The notes beneath the pieces are model-generated. The model ran no database searches. It saw only the letters and a list, made by a program, of their open reading frames with translations, and was not told the DNA's origin. A program made the translations under genes and the position numbers. Positions 42,648 to 51,861 of a stretch of 64,000 nt of DNA are shown here, piece by piece (positions within the stretch are counted from its first letter, which is position 1; each line of letters begins with the position of its first letter). Origin of the DNA: Stenotrophomonas sp. UBA2629 (GTDB lineage Bacteria; Pseudomonadota; Gammaproteobacteria; Xanthomonadales; Xanthomonadaceae); NCBI GenBank assembly GCA_002359895.1, contig DEOB01000011.1:187203-251202 (forward strand). The letters are read 5' to 3'.

Positions 42648-43424
42648 ATGGCAGTGAATTTGGACTACGAGCAAGCTGGTGAACTGAAAATCGGGCAGGT
42701 CGGCATCGCCAACCTGCGTATCCGCACCCTCGATGTGGCGCGTCTTGTCCAGGAAATGCAGGAGCGCGTGACCCGCGCCCCCAAGCTGTTTGGCCGCGCG
42801 GCGGTGATTCTGGATTTCGGCGGGCTGAGCCAACTGCCGGACCTGGCCACCGCCCAGGCTCTGCTCAACGGCCTGCGCCAAGCCGGCGTATTGCCGGTGG
42901 CACTGGCCTACGGCACACAGGAAACCGAGCAGTTGGCCGAACAACTTGGCCTGCCGCTGTTGGCCAAGTTCCGCGCCCAATACGAGCGCGCCGGAGAAGA
43001 ATCGGCACCGCCCCCCGCCCCACCACCGCGCGCGGCCGAGCCCAAAGCCAAAACCAAGGCCGCAGCACCAGCCGCCGCTGCGGCAGCCGCACCGCAACCC
43101 GGCCGCATACAGCGCGCCACGGTGCGCTCGGGCCAACAGCTCTACGCCGAGAACTGCGACCTGACCGTACTTGCAACCGTGGGCGCCGGCGCCGAGGTCA
43201 TCGCTGACGGCAGCATCCATATCTACGGTACGCTGCGGGGCCGCGCATTGGCTGGCGCACAAGGCAACGAGGGCGCGCGGATTTTCTGCCGCGACTTCCA
43301 CGCTGAACTGGTCGCCATTGCAGGACGTTACAAGGTACTGGACGATATTCCCGACAACCTGCGCGGCAAGGCCGTGCAGGTCTGGCTGGAACAGGACCAG
43401 ATCATGATCGCTGCGCTTGATTGA
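42648..43424 (+). CDS. minC: Septum site-determining protein MinC
   Basis: A 258-residue inhibitor of FtsZ ring assembly. The N-terminal FtsZ-binding domain covers 1-110; an Ala/Pro/Lys-rich linker (about 117-155) leads to the C-terminal beta-helix (HIYGTLRGRALAGAQGNEGARIFC) that binds MinD. ATG 42648 lies two bases after the GNAT stop. The linker is longer than in E. coli (231 residues). Confidence 0.95.
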   Translation: MAVNLDYEQAGELKIGQVGIANLRIRTLDVARLVQEMQERVTRAPKLFGRAAVILDFGGLSQLPDLATAQALLNGLRQAGVLPVALAYGTQETEQLAEQLGLPLLAKFRAQYERAGEESAPPPAPPPRAAEPKAKTKAAAPAAAAAAAPQPGRIQRATVRSGQQLYAENCDLTVLATVGAGAEVIADGSIHIYGTLRGRALAGAQGNEGARIFCRDFHAELVAIAGRYKVLDDIPDNLRGKAVQVWLEQDQIMIAALD

Positions 43425-43456
43425 CGCAGCTCACCAGAACATTCAGGAGAGATCCT

Positions 43457-44266
43457 TTGGCTGAAATTATCGTAGTCACCTCCGGCAAAGGCGGCGTTGG
43501 CAAGACCACATCCAGCGCCAGCATCGCCTGCGGGCTTGCACGCCGCGGCAAGAAGGTTGCCGTCATCGACTTCGACGTCGGCCTGCGCAACCTTGACCTG
43601 ATCATGGGCTGCGAGCGCCGGGTGGTGTATGACTTCGTCAACGTCGTCCATGGCGAAGCCACGCTGAAGCAGGCGCTGATCAAGGACAAGCGTTTTGACA
43701 ACCTGTTCGTGCTGGCTGCCTCGCAGACCCGCGACAAGGACGCGCTGAACAAGGAAGGCGTGGAGAAGGTCCTCAAGGATCTGGCCGCCGACGGCTTCGA
43801 TTTCATCCTGTGCGATTCCCCGGCCGGCATCGAGAAGGGTGCCTTCCTGGCGATGTATTTCGCCGACCGCGCCGTTGTGGTGGTGAACCCGGAAGTGTCT
43901 TCGGTGCGCGACTCGGACCGCATCATCGGCCTACTCGACTCCAAGACCGCCAATGCCGAAACCGGCAAGAGCGTGCCTGCTTTCCTGCTGCTCACCCGTT
44001 ACAGCCCCGCGCGCGTTGAAACCGGCGAGATGCTGAGCATCACCGACGTGGAAGAAGTGCTGGGGCTGAAAGCCATCGGCGTGGTGCCGGAGTCCAGTGA
44101 CGTGCTCAACGCCTCCAACAAGGGCGAGCCGGTCATCCTGGACAGCGAATCGCCGGCCGGCCAAGCCTACGACGATGCCGTTGCACGCATTCTTGGTGAA
44201 GAGCGCCCGATGCGCTTCACCTCCGTTGAGAAAAAGGGCTTCTTCAGCAAGCTGTTTGGAGGGTGA
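43457..44266 (+). CDS. minD: Septum site-determining protein MinD
   Basis: A 269-residue ATPase that recruits MinC to the membrane. Deviant Walker A SGKGGVGKTT has K11 and K16. The C-terminal amphipathic membrane-targeting helix KKGFFSKLFGG is intact. The start is TTG 43457 with AGGAGA upstream; no ATG fits, and MAEIIVVTSGKGGVGKTT is the family N-terminus. Confidence 0.97.
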   Translation: MAEIIVVTSGKGGVGKTTSSASIACGLARRGKKVAVIDFDVGLRNLDLIMGCERRVVYDFVNVVHGEATLKQALIKDKRFDNLFVLAASQTRDKDALNKEGVEKVLKDLAADGFDFILCDSPAGIEKGAFLAMYFADRAVVVVNPEVSSVRDSDRIIGLLDSKTANAETGKSVPAFLLLTRYSPARVETGEMLSITDVEEVLGLKAIGVVPESSDVLNASNKGEPVILDSESPAGQAYDDAVARILGEERPMRFTSVEKKGFFSKLFGG

Positions 44267-44268
44267 CG

Positions 44269-44526
44269 ATGGGACTTTTTGATTTCCTGAAGGCCAAGAA
44301 GACCACCGCGGAAACCGCCAAGAACCGCCTGCAGATCATCATCGCGCAGGAACGCAGCCATCGTGGCGGTCCGGACTACCTGCCACTGATGCAGCGCGAG
44401 CTGCTGGAAGTGATCAAGAAGTACGTCAACATCGACGCCGATGCGGTGCGGGTGGATCTGGTCAAGGATGGCGAGCATGACGTGCTCGACATTTCCGTCG
44501 CCTTGCCGGAAGGCCCTCAGGCCTGA
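44269..44526 (+). CDS. minE: Cell division topological specificity factor MinE
   Basis: An 85-residue protein that drives Min oscillation. MGLFDFLKAKK is the membrane-targeting segment, and NRLQIIIAQERS the MinD-binding segment. ATG 44269 follows the minD stop by two bases, with GGAGGG upstream; GTG 44263 is less likely. Confidence 0.96.
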   Translation: MGLFDFLKAKKTTAETAKNRLQIIIAQERSHRGGPDYLPLMQRELLEVIKKYVNIDADAVRVDLVKDGEHDVLDISVALPEGPQA

Positions 44527-44583
44527 TTGCGCACTTTGCTTGCGGGGCCGCTGAATCCAGCGGCCCTGTTGGTTTTGAAACCC

Positions 44584-45072
44584 ATGCCCAACCTGACCCC
44601 GCCCGATCCCGCCGCCAACATTCTGTGTGTGGGCGATATCCAATGGGATGACGCCGCAGCCCTGCTCGGCCGTTACGGGCTGCGCCTGAATCACGTTGCC
44701 GCCGGTGAAAAAATACCCGGCAGTTATTGGGGCGAACCCGAAGCCGGCATCATCGCCAGCGATGTGCATGTGCGTGACGACACGCCGGTGCATTCAATGC
44801 TGCACGAATCCTGCCACCTCATCGTGCTGCCGCCGGAACGGCGCGCGCAGGTGCATACCGACGCCACCGACTCGGTGCCGGAAGAAGACGCCACCTGTTA
44901 TCTGCAGATCGTGCTTGCCGGGCAGTTGCCCGGCGTCGGCAGCGCGCGTTTGATGGCGGACATGGACGCATGGGGCTACACGTATCGACTGGGTTCGACA
45001 CAAGCCTGGTTTGAGCACGATGCCGAAGATGCGCGGCGCTGGTTGATCGAACGCGAGTTGTTGCCGTTGTAA
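44584..45072 (+). CDS. Small HExxH zincin-like protein of unknown function
   Basis: A 162-residue protein with no signal peptide. HSMLHESCHLIVLPP contains HExxH (HESCH) in a hydrophobic helix, followed about 25 residues later by EEDATCYLQIVL, which resembles the ExxA..F glutamate helix of ImmA/IrrE-type metallopeptidases. So it may be a minimal intracellular protease. I recognise no named family. ATG 44584 is 57 bases after minE on the same strand; it may be co-transcribed but no link to division is known. Confidence 0.72.
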   Translation: MPNLTPPDPAANILCVGDIQWDDAAALLGRYGLRLNHVAAGEKIPGSYWGEPEAGIIASDVHVRDDTPVHSMLHESCHLIVLPPERRAQVHTDATDSVPEEDATCYLQIVLAGQLPGVGSARLMADMDAWGYTYRLGSTQAWFEHDAEDARRWLIERELLPL

Positions 45073-45181
45073 AGCGCAGAATGCGGTGCGAAGGACTCCA
45101 CTGCGCTCGCGCCCTCCTCTTTGCCACAGGACGCTGCGCGTTGTTTCTCCACAGCACGCGGCGACTTCCGACGCTACAAAG

Positions 45182-46462
45182 TCACCGCGGCAATGAACTG
45201 CTCATGTCCAGCGTGACGCGGGTGCCGCGTTCGGGCTGCGACTGGATGTCCAGCTTCCAGCCCAGGTGGTCACACAGGCGCGCGATCAGATCCAAACCAA
45301 TCCCGGCCCGGATGTTGCGCTCGCCCTTGGCCATGCGCGCGTAGACCTGTGCCACTTCTTCCGGGCTCATGCCGTGGCCGGGGTCTTCAATGGTGACCAC
45401 CGCATCGGACGACACCTGTAACCGGATCGCGCCACGGTCGCTGTTTTCAATGGCGTTGCGCAGCAGATTACCGATGGCGGCCTGCACTACGCCGAGCGGC
45501 GCCAGGATGCTGCATTCGTCTATCTGCTGCAGCTGCAGGTCGAGCTCTTTGCCATTGGCCAGATACCGATGGTCTTCGACGATCTCCGGCAGCAGTTCAT
45601 CCAGTGCCAGCAATTCGCTCATCGCCGCCAGCTTGTCGGGATCGCGCACCAACACCAGCAACAGCTGGATCAACTGCTCCACACCAGCGGTGGTGCTGCT
45701 GATGCGTTGTAGTTGCTGACGCGCTTTCATCGGCAGATCGGGCTGCTCCATCGCCAGCTCGGCCGCCCCCGCAATCACCGCAATGGGCGTGCGCAACTCA
45801 TGGCTGGCGGTGCTGATGAACATCCGCTCGCGTTCGACAAAATGTTCGTTGCGCTGCAGGTAGTCGTTCAATGCACCGGCGATGACTTCCAACTCCACAC
45901 TGCCCCGCGAATTGACCACGACCTTCTGCCCACGCAGTTCCGGACGCAGCGCACCGATATCCTGCGCCAGCGTGGACAACGGTTGCACCAACCGGGTCAT
46001 GCCGACCCAGGCCATCACCAGCGTCACCATCACCAGTCCGATACCGGCCAATATCGCCCAGCGGGTGGCGTAGTGCTCCAGCTCGGCGAAGTCAGTGATG
46101 TCCAACACCAATACCACGCGGCCAAAATCGGACGTGTCACGCACCATCGCCGCGCTCTTGCGGCCATTCAACAGTGCGCCGTCATGCAGGCCCGGCGCCA
46201 GCGCGGCAAGCGCGTCAGGCAACGGGTCCAACGGGCTGCCGTCAAAAAAAGCCAGCGTGTCCGAATCCTGCCAGTGGTAATTGGCGTCAACACGCTTGTG
46301 CGCCAGGATGCTGTCCAGCTCGGTATTCAACAGCGAGCGCCATACCGCGTGCTCGGCATGCTCATGCACGTAATTGGCCGCACCAAAAACCGCCAAGGTG
46401 ATCAGTGCCAGATAAACCCCCAACCAGCTCAGCAGCTTGCGCCGCAATGTGGGCCGCCTCAT
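45182..46462 (-). CDS. Sensor histidine kinase (HisKA/HATPase)
   Basis: A 426-residue kinase. Two membrane helices (about 10-30 and 133-157) flank a roughly 100-residue periplasmic sensor domain; a HAMP-like linker follows, then H221 in FISTASHELRTPIAVIAG and the ATPase motifs NLLRNAIENS, DPGHGMS and GIGLDLIARL. It is encoded right after its regulator with a four-base overlap. Its position across from ArnT-, PAP2- and EptA-like genes suggests a PmrB/QseC-like role in sensing envelope stress. Confidence 0.93.
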   Translation of the reverse strand: MRRPTLRRKLLSWLGVYLALITLAVFGAANYVHEHAEHAVWRSLLNTELDSILAHKRVDANYHWQDSDTLAFFDGSPLDPLPDALAALAPGLHDGALLNGRKSAAMVRDTSDFGRVVLVLDITDFAELEHYATRWAILAGIGLVMVTLVMAWVGMTRLVQPLSTLAQDIGALRPELRGQKVVVNSRGSVELEVIAGALNDYLQRNEHFVERERMFISTASHELRTPIAVIAGAAELAMEQPDLPMKARQQLQRISSTTAGVEQLIQLLLVLVRDPDKLAAMSELLALDELLPEIVEDHRYLANGKELDLQLQQIDECSILAPLGVVQAAIGNLLRNAIENSDRGAIRLQVSSDAVVTIEDPGHGMSPEEVAQVYARMAKGERNIRAGIGLDLIARLCDHLGWKLDIQSQPERGTRVTLDMSSSLPR

Positions 46463-47154
46463 GGCGTTTTATCTGTCTGGCTGGGTGCCGATAGCCGATA
46501 GCCCACGCGCGGCAAGGTATGCAGCAGCTTCTGCTCAAACGGGCCATCAACCGCGCGGCGCAGTTCATAGATGTGCGAACGGAGCATGTCGCCATCCGGC
46601 GGCTCGTCGCCCCACAGCGCGAACTCCAGTTGGCTGCGGGTGACAGCTGCCGGGCTGGCGCGCATCAACAGTTCCAGCAATTTGCGGCAGGCCGGGTACA
46701 GATGCAGCGCCTGGCCGGCACGTTGTGCCTCCAACGTGCCCATGTCCAGGCTGAGATCGTGCACTTCCAGCACCTTGCGCGGATTGCGGCCTTTGATACG
46801 GGTCAGCACGGCTTCCAGCCGCACCTCCAACTCGGGCAGGTCAAACGGTTTGGTCAGGTAGTCGTCGGCGCCCGCACGGAAGCCGGTGATCTTGTCCGGC
46901 AGTTCATCGCGCGCGGTCAGCATGATCACCGGCACCTCGGAGCGATGCTCCTCGCGCAGCAGGCGCAATACCTCCGGGCCTTCCATGCGCGGCAACATCC
47001 AGTCCAGCAGGATCGCGTCATAACTCTGCGTGCCCGCCAGGTGCAGCCCGGTGATGCCATCGGGAGCCACGTCGAGCACATGGCCGCGCGCTTCGAAATA
47101 ATCAAACAGGTTGGCGATCAGATTACGGTTGTCTTCAATGACCAGCAGCCGCAT
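46459..47154 (-). CDS. OmpR/PhoB-type response regulator
   Basis: A 231-residue regulator with receiver phosphoacceptor D51 (AILLDWMLPRMEG), K of LTKPF, and a winged-helix domain ending VGYRLSAP. The DNA-binding part is longer and less typical than usual (CRKLLELLMRASPAAVTRSQLEFALWG). It diverges from the glycosyltransferase across 157 bases; its ATG overlap with the kinase (ATGA) couples the two. Confidence 0.94.
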   Translation of the reverse strand: MRLLVIEDNRNLIANLFDYFEARGHVLDVAPDGITGLHLAGTQSYDAILLDWMLPRMEGPEVLRLLREEHRSEVPVIMLTARDELPDKITGFRAGADDYLTKPFDLPELEVRLEAVLTRIKGRNPRKVLEVHDLSLDMGTLEAQRAGQALHLYPACRKLLELLMRASPAAVTRSQLEFALWGDEPPDGDMLRSHIYELRRAVDGPFEQKLLHTLPRVGYRLSAPSQTDKTP

Positions 47155-47311
47155 GGGGGCATGACCTTCAAAGCTCCCGAGCGCCGGGAGCGAACATGGT
47201 TATCGTAGCGCCGCCCCCGTCGGAATGTCGTCGAAGCGCCCGTGAACCATTCTGACGCGGTTCCAACGTCCGGACCCGCATCATTCCTCTGCCCAACCCT
47301 GCGAGCTACGC

Positions 47312-49042
47312 GTGCGCCCCGCCACCTCCCGTCCCCGCCTGACCTCCCTGTGGTTTGCCGTCGTCATTGCGCTGGTTGTCGCCAGCCTGCTGGCTGGGCT
47401 GGGCATGCGCTCGCCGCAGCCGCCCGATGAGCCCCGCTTCGTATTGGCGGCCCGGCATATGGTGGAAACCGGGCAATGGCTGCTGCCCCATCGTGGCAGT
47501 GAGCTGTATGCCGAAAAGCCGCCGACCTTCATGTGGATTCAGGCCGGCACCTACAAGCTGCTGGGCAGCTGGAACCTCTCCTTCCTGGTGCCTTCGCTGT
47601 TGGCCGCCTTGCTGACGCTGTGGCTGACCTGGGATATGTCACGCCGGCTATGGAACCGCCAGGTCGCGCGCTATGCGGTGCTGGGCCTGTTTGTCTGCAT
47701 CCAGTTCGGGCTGATGGCCAAGCGGGCGCAGATCGACATGGTGTTGCTGGGCATGACCACGCTCGCCTTGTGGGGTTTGGTCCGCCATCTGTTGTTGGGC
47801 CCGAGCTGGGCCACGCTGGCCGTGGCCGCCTTCGCGGCGGGCCTGGGCACGGTGACCAAAGGCGTGGGCTTCCTGCCGCTGCTGATGCTGCTGCCATGGG
47901 TGGCGTGGCGCTGGCGTCACCCGCAGGCGGCCGGCCCCGGTCGCAGCTGGGCGTGGTGGTTGCTGCTGCCGGCCTTCGTCGCTGGCGCAGCGGTATGGCT
48001 GGGGCCGCTGGCCATCGCCCTGCTGAAGAACCCCGACCCCGCCCTGCACAACTACGCGCATGAACTGCTGTTCAAGCAGACCGGCACCCGTTACACCAAC
48101 GCGTGGCATCACCGTAAGGAGTTCTGGTACTACGCGCAGGTGATGCTCACCCTGTGGCTGCCCGGCAGCCTGCTGGTGCCTTGGCTGCTGCCAGCATGGT
48201 GGCGCCGCTGCCGCCGTGCGGACCCACGCTACCTCCTGCTGCTGGGCTGGGCGCTACTGGTGTTGTTGTTTTTCAGCGCCAGCCCGGGCAAACGCGAGGT
48301 CTACATCCTGCCAATGCTGCCCGCACTGGCCGTGTCTGCCGCACCGCTGCTGCCCGGCCTGCTGCGGCGCACCGGCGTGCGCTGGTTGCTGCTGCTGTAC
48401 GTACTGGTGTTGGCGGTAGCAATGCTGGTCATCGGCCATGGCGCGGTGCAGGGCGATGGCTTGGCCAAACGCAGCGCCGCCAAATGGACGATCGACCTGT
48501 GGGTGCTGCCGCGTATCGGCTGGTGGCTGCTGGGTGTTGGCGCAGCAACGCTGGTGCTGGCCGCAGTTCTGCGGCTGCGGCGCGCGGGATTGGCGGTGGT
48601 GCTGACCACCGTCCTGCTGTGGTCGATGTATGGACTGGGCGCAATGCCTGCGGTGGACCCCTATGCCTCGTCATCACGGGTAATGGACAAGGTGCGAGCG
48701 CGCATCGGTCCGGATGCCGAGCTGGGCATGGTGGCCTGGCGAGAGCAGAACCTGCTGCAGACCGATCCTCAAGCCGCCGACTTCGGCTTCAAACGCCCGG
48801 TCGCCGAACAGTGGCAAGACGCTGCCCGCTGGGTCGCGCAAGCCCCGCAACGACGCTGGCTGTTTGTGCTGGACAGCGCCATGTCGCCTTGTGCAGAAAC
48901 TACCCAGGTCATCGACATTGGCCGCGCCAACCGCAACAACTGGCAGCTGCTGCCCGGTACCGCGTTGGACACTGCCTGCATCGCGCGTACCCATGGCACC
49001 GTACCCAATGGCGACGCCGCCGTTGAGGACAACAACGACTGA
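47312..49042 (+). CDS. ArnT-like polyprenyl-phosphate-dependent glycosyltransferase (GT39/GT83 type)
   Basis: A 576-residue protein with about 12 membrane helices. PPDEPRFVLAARHM holds the catalytic Asp-Glu loop, LYAEKPPTFMW matches the ArnT 'EKPP' segment, and SPGKREVYILPMLPAL the later conserved block. The soluble C-terminal part is periplasmic. It starts at GTG 47312. Such enzymes move a sugar from undecaprenyl phosphate to lipid A or protein. No L-Ara4N biosynthesis genes are nearby, so the donor sugar is unknown. Confidence 0.85.
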   Translation: MRPATSRPRLTSLWFAVVIALVVASLLAGLGMRSPQPPDEPRFVLAARHMVETGQWLLPHRGSELYAEKPPTFMWIQAGTYKLLGSWNLSFLVPSLLAALLTLWLTWDMSRRLWNRQVARYAVLGLFVCIQFGLMAKRAQIDMVLLGMTTLALWGLVRHLLLGPSWATLAVAAFAAGLGTVTKGVGFLPLLMLLPWVAWRWRHPQAAGPGRSWAWWLLLPAFVAGAAVWLGPLAIALLKNPDPALHNYAHELLFKQTGTRYTNAWHHRKEFWYYAQVMLTLWLPGSLLVPWLLPAWWRRCRRADPRYLLLLGWALLVLLFFSASPGKREVYILPMLPALAVSAAPLLPGLLRRTGVRWLLLLYVLVLAVAMLVIGHGAVQGDGLAKRSAAKWTIDLWVLPRIGWWLLGVGAATLVLAAVLRLRRAGLAVVLTTVLLWSMYGLGAMPAVDPYASSSRVMDKVRARIGPDAELGMVAWREQNLLQTDPQAADFGFKRPVAEQWQDAARWVAQAPQRRWLFVLDSAMSPCAETTQVIDIGRANRNNWQLLPGTALDTACIARTHGTVPNGDAAVEDNND

Positions 49043-49215
49043 CCCGCACGCGCCGCCGCCCCGCAGAAGCCTGCGGAGCGGCGTGTGATGCCTGCATTCG
49101 TTGAACCGCATCCCATGCAGATGCGCGCTCCAACATAAATCCAACACCGTTCCGACCGCACTCCGACACATGCGGGAACAGCATGCCGCCATCACCTTGA
49201 TGGCCCGCCTGTTCC

Positions 49216-49992
49216 ATGCCCTCGCCCGTCTCCGTCCGCTCACTGTCCGCCCCGTTGCCAGGCACCCGGCTGGATTCCGCCAGCCTGGCTTTACTGATTC
49301 CTGCCGCCGCATTGGTGCTTGCCAGCGCGCTGCTGATGGCCGGCGGGGGCGACCAATGGCTGGCAGACCAGCTCTATCGTTTGCAGGGCAGCCAATGGAC
49401 ACTGCGTGACGCGTGGTGGACCAGCCACCTGCTGCACAAAGGCGGCAGAAACCTCACCACGTTTGCAGCCGTGTTGCTGGTGGTGAGCTTGGTTCGCGCC
49501 TACGTCGACAACCGCTGGCAGCCGCTGCGCAAGCCGCTGTTCTACCTGCTGCTGTCGGTGGCCATTTCCACCGGCGTGGTCACACTGTTGAAAAGCTGGA
49601 CGCAGATGGACTGCCCGTGGGATCTGCAACGTTATGGCGGACTGCGCCCGTTCGTTGGCCTGCTGCAGCCGCGTGCGGTGATGCTGGGCCATGCCGCCTG
49701 CTTCCCCGCTGGTCACGCCAGCGCCGGCTATGCGTGGGTGGCGCTGTTCTTCTTCATGCAGCAGGTACGGCCGCACTGGCGCTGGCATGCACTGGCCGTG
49801 GCATTGGCAACCGGTGCGGCATTCGGCACCGCCCAACAACTGCGCGGCGCGCACTTTCTTTCGCATGACCTGACATCGCTGGCCATCAGCTGGGCGGTAG
49901 CTACGTTGTTGTACCTGATCTTTTTCGGGCGCCTGCCCGCGACGGCTGCACTGCCGCGTACCCGTGCGTTTGAGAATGGAGAATCCGCATGA
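49216..49992 (+). CDS. PAP2 family membrane phosphatase
   Basis: A 258-residue, six-helix protein. The three active-site segments are KSWTQMDCPW (C1), CFPAGHASAGY (C2, catalytic His of PAGH) and LRGAHFLSHD (C3, catalytic His and Asp). The family removes phosphate from undecaprenyl-PP, lipid A (LpxE) or phosphatidyl substrates. It overlaps eptA by four bases; this pairing suggests lipid A dephosphorylation or phosphate transfer next to phosphoethanolamine addition. Confidence 0.88.
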   Translation: MPSPVSVRSLSAPLPGTRLDSASLALLIPAAALVLASALLMAGGGDQWLADQLYRLQGSQWTLRDAWWTSHLLHKGGRNLTTFAAVLLVVSLVRAYVDNRWQPLRKPLFYLLLSVAISTGVVTLLKSWTQMDCPWDLQRYGGLRPFVGLLQPRAVMLGHAACFPAGHASAGYAWVALFFFMQQVRPHWRWHALAVALATGAAFGTAQQLRGAHFLSHDLTSLAISWAVATLLYLIFFGRLPATAALPRTRAFENGESA

Positions 49993-51644
49993 GCGCTGTC
50001 GTCCCCCGCCTGCGTTTGGCAGAGTTGTCGTGGAGCCGGCTGCGCAGCTGGCGCCCAATGATCAGCAGCGAGATGTTGATCCTGCTGAGCAGCGTGTTTT
50101 TTGCCTTGGCGTGCAACACCTTGTTCTGGCGCAGCGCGATGGCCACGCATCCCGGCGGCGTGGTGTTTGCCGTCTCGTTGTTTGCGCTGCTGGTAAGCGT
50201 GCATGCCGTACTGCTGGGCCTGCTGCTCTGGCGTTGGAATGCGAAAGTGCTGTTGACCGTATTGTTCATCAGCACCGCTTTTGCCGTGCATTACATGAAC
50301 AGCTACAACGTCTACCTGGACGCGGACATGCTGCGCAACGTGCTGGCCACCGACCGCAAAGAATCCGGCGAGTTGATGACTGCCGCGCTGCTGCTGCCAC
50401 TGTTTGGTTACGCGCTGATTCCCACGCTGATGGTCTGGCGCGTGCGCATCGGCAAGCGCAGCATGGGCCGTGCGCTGCTGTGGCGCGGCGCATTTCTGCT
50501 GGGCGTGGTGGTTGTCGGCGGTGCCGGCACGATGGCGTCGTTCCAGGACATCGCCGCATTGATGCGCAATCATCGTGAGGTGCGCTATCTGGCAACGCCG
50601 ATCAATTACCTGATCGCACTCAAGCAGAACATGAGCAGCGCCAGCCCCCTGCACAAGCAGCCCAAGCAGGCCATCGGCACCGATGCCAAAGCCCTGCCAC
50701 GGGCGGCAGGCAGCAAACCACGGCTACTTGTCCTGGTGGTGGGGGAAACCGTGCGCGCACAGAACTGGGGTTTGAACGGCTATACGCGGCAGACCACACC
50801 GGAGTTGTCGCAGACGGGTGCCATCAACTTCCCGGACATGCATTCGTGCGGTACCAGCACAGAAGTATCGCTGCCATGCATGTTCTCCCCATTCGGCCGC
50901 CACGATTACGACGAAAAAAATATCCGCACGCATCAGTCACTGTTGCACGTATTGGAAAAAGCCGGCATCAGCACGCTGTGGCGCGATAACCAGTCCGGCT
51001 GCAAAGGCGTTTGTGACGGCCTGCAGATTCAACGCCTGGGCGACGAAAACCTGCCTGGTCTGTGTGCCGATGGCCGTTGCATGGACGAAATCCTGATCAA
51101 CGACCTGGCCGCGCAAGTCCGTACCAAACCCGGCGATCGCGTGGTGGTGCTGCATCAGCTGGGCAACCACGGCCCCAGCTATTTCCAACGCTATCCCGCA
51201 CAGTTCCGTCAATTCGCGCCCACCTGCGACACACCGGACCTGGGCACCTGCAGCCGCGATCAGATCGTCAACAGCTACGACAACGCCATCCGCTATACCG
51301 ATCACTTCCTCAGCCGCACCATCGCCACGCTGCGCGGCATGGACGACTACGACACCGCCATGATCTACCTGTCCGACCACGGCGAATCACTCGGCGAGAA
51401 GGGGCTGTATCTGCACGGCATGCCGTACGCCATCGCGCCGGAAGAACAAACCCGCGTACCGATGCTGATGTGGTTCTCGCAGGGTTTTGCCAGCGACCGT
51501 GGTCTGAACCTGCAATGCCTGCGCCAACGTGCCAGCCAACGCGCCGACCACGACAACCTGTTTCCCTCGGTGCTGGGGCTGATGCAGGTAAGCTCGTCGG
51601 TCTACGACCAGAGCCGTGACGTGTTCGCAGGCTGTGGCGCATGA
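49989..51644 (+). CDS. eptA: Phosphoethanolamine transferase, EptA/MCR family
   Basis: A 551-residue enzyme with about five N-terminal membrane helices and a periplasmic alkaline-phosphatase-fold domain. VGETVRAQNWG holds a zinc Glu; the nucleophile is T291 in SCGTSTEVSLPCMFS, flanked by C287 and C297; SDHGESLGEKGLYLHG supplies zinc Asp/His. All match MCR/EptA positions as I recall them. It transfers phosphoethanolamine from PE to lipid A, lowering polymyxin binding. ATG 49989 overlaps the PAP2 stop. Confidence 0.92.
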   Translation: MSAVVPRLRLAELSWSRLRSWRPMISSEMLILLSSVFFALACNTLFWRSAMATHPGGVVFAVSLFALLVSVHAVLLGLLLWRWNAKVLLTVLFISTAFAVHYMNSYNVYLDADMLRNVLATDRKESGELMTAALLLPLFGYALIPTLMVWRVRIGKRSMGRALLWRGAFLLGVVVVGGAGTMASFQDIAALMRNHREVRYLATPINYLIALKQNMSSASPLHKQPKQAIGTDAKALPRAAGSKPRLLVLVVGETVRAQNWGLNGYTRQTTPELSQTGAINFPDMHSCGTSTEVSLPCMFSPFGRHDYDEKNIRTHQSLLHVLEKAGISTLWRDNQSGCKGVCDGLQIQRLGDENLPGLCADGRCMDEILINDLAAQVRTKPGDRVVVLHQLGNHGPSYFQRYPAQFRQFAPTCDTPDLGTCSRDQIVNSYDNAIRYTDHFLSRTIATLRGMDDYDTAMIYLSDHGESLGEKGLYLHGMPYAIAPEEQTRVPMLMWFSQGFASDRGLNLQCLRQRASQRADHDNLFPSVLGLMQVSSSVYDQSRDVFAGCGA

Positions 51645-51861
51645 GCCGCCGTTGCTGCGCGCCAGGAGAAAATCCGGGCCGCTGAGCGGCAAGGGCGTCA
51701 CCCGTGCGGGGTGCAACGTGATGATGCCCCTTGCCCCGCCCACCGCGCTGTGGCCCCCCAATTCGGCCACGGCGGCCCCCTTCCCTGCCTTCGTCCACTT
51801 GCAGCCCCTGCCCCGCCCCACTAGCCTTCGCCGGTACTTGTAACCATTACCGGGGATTTAC

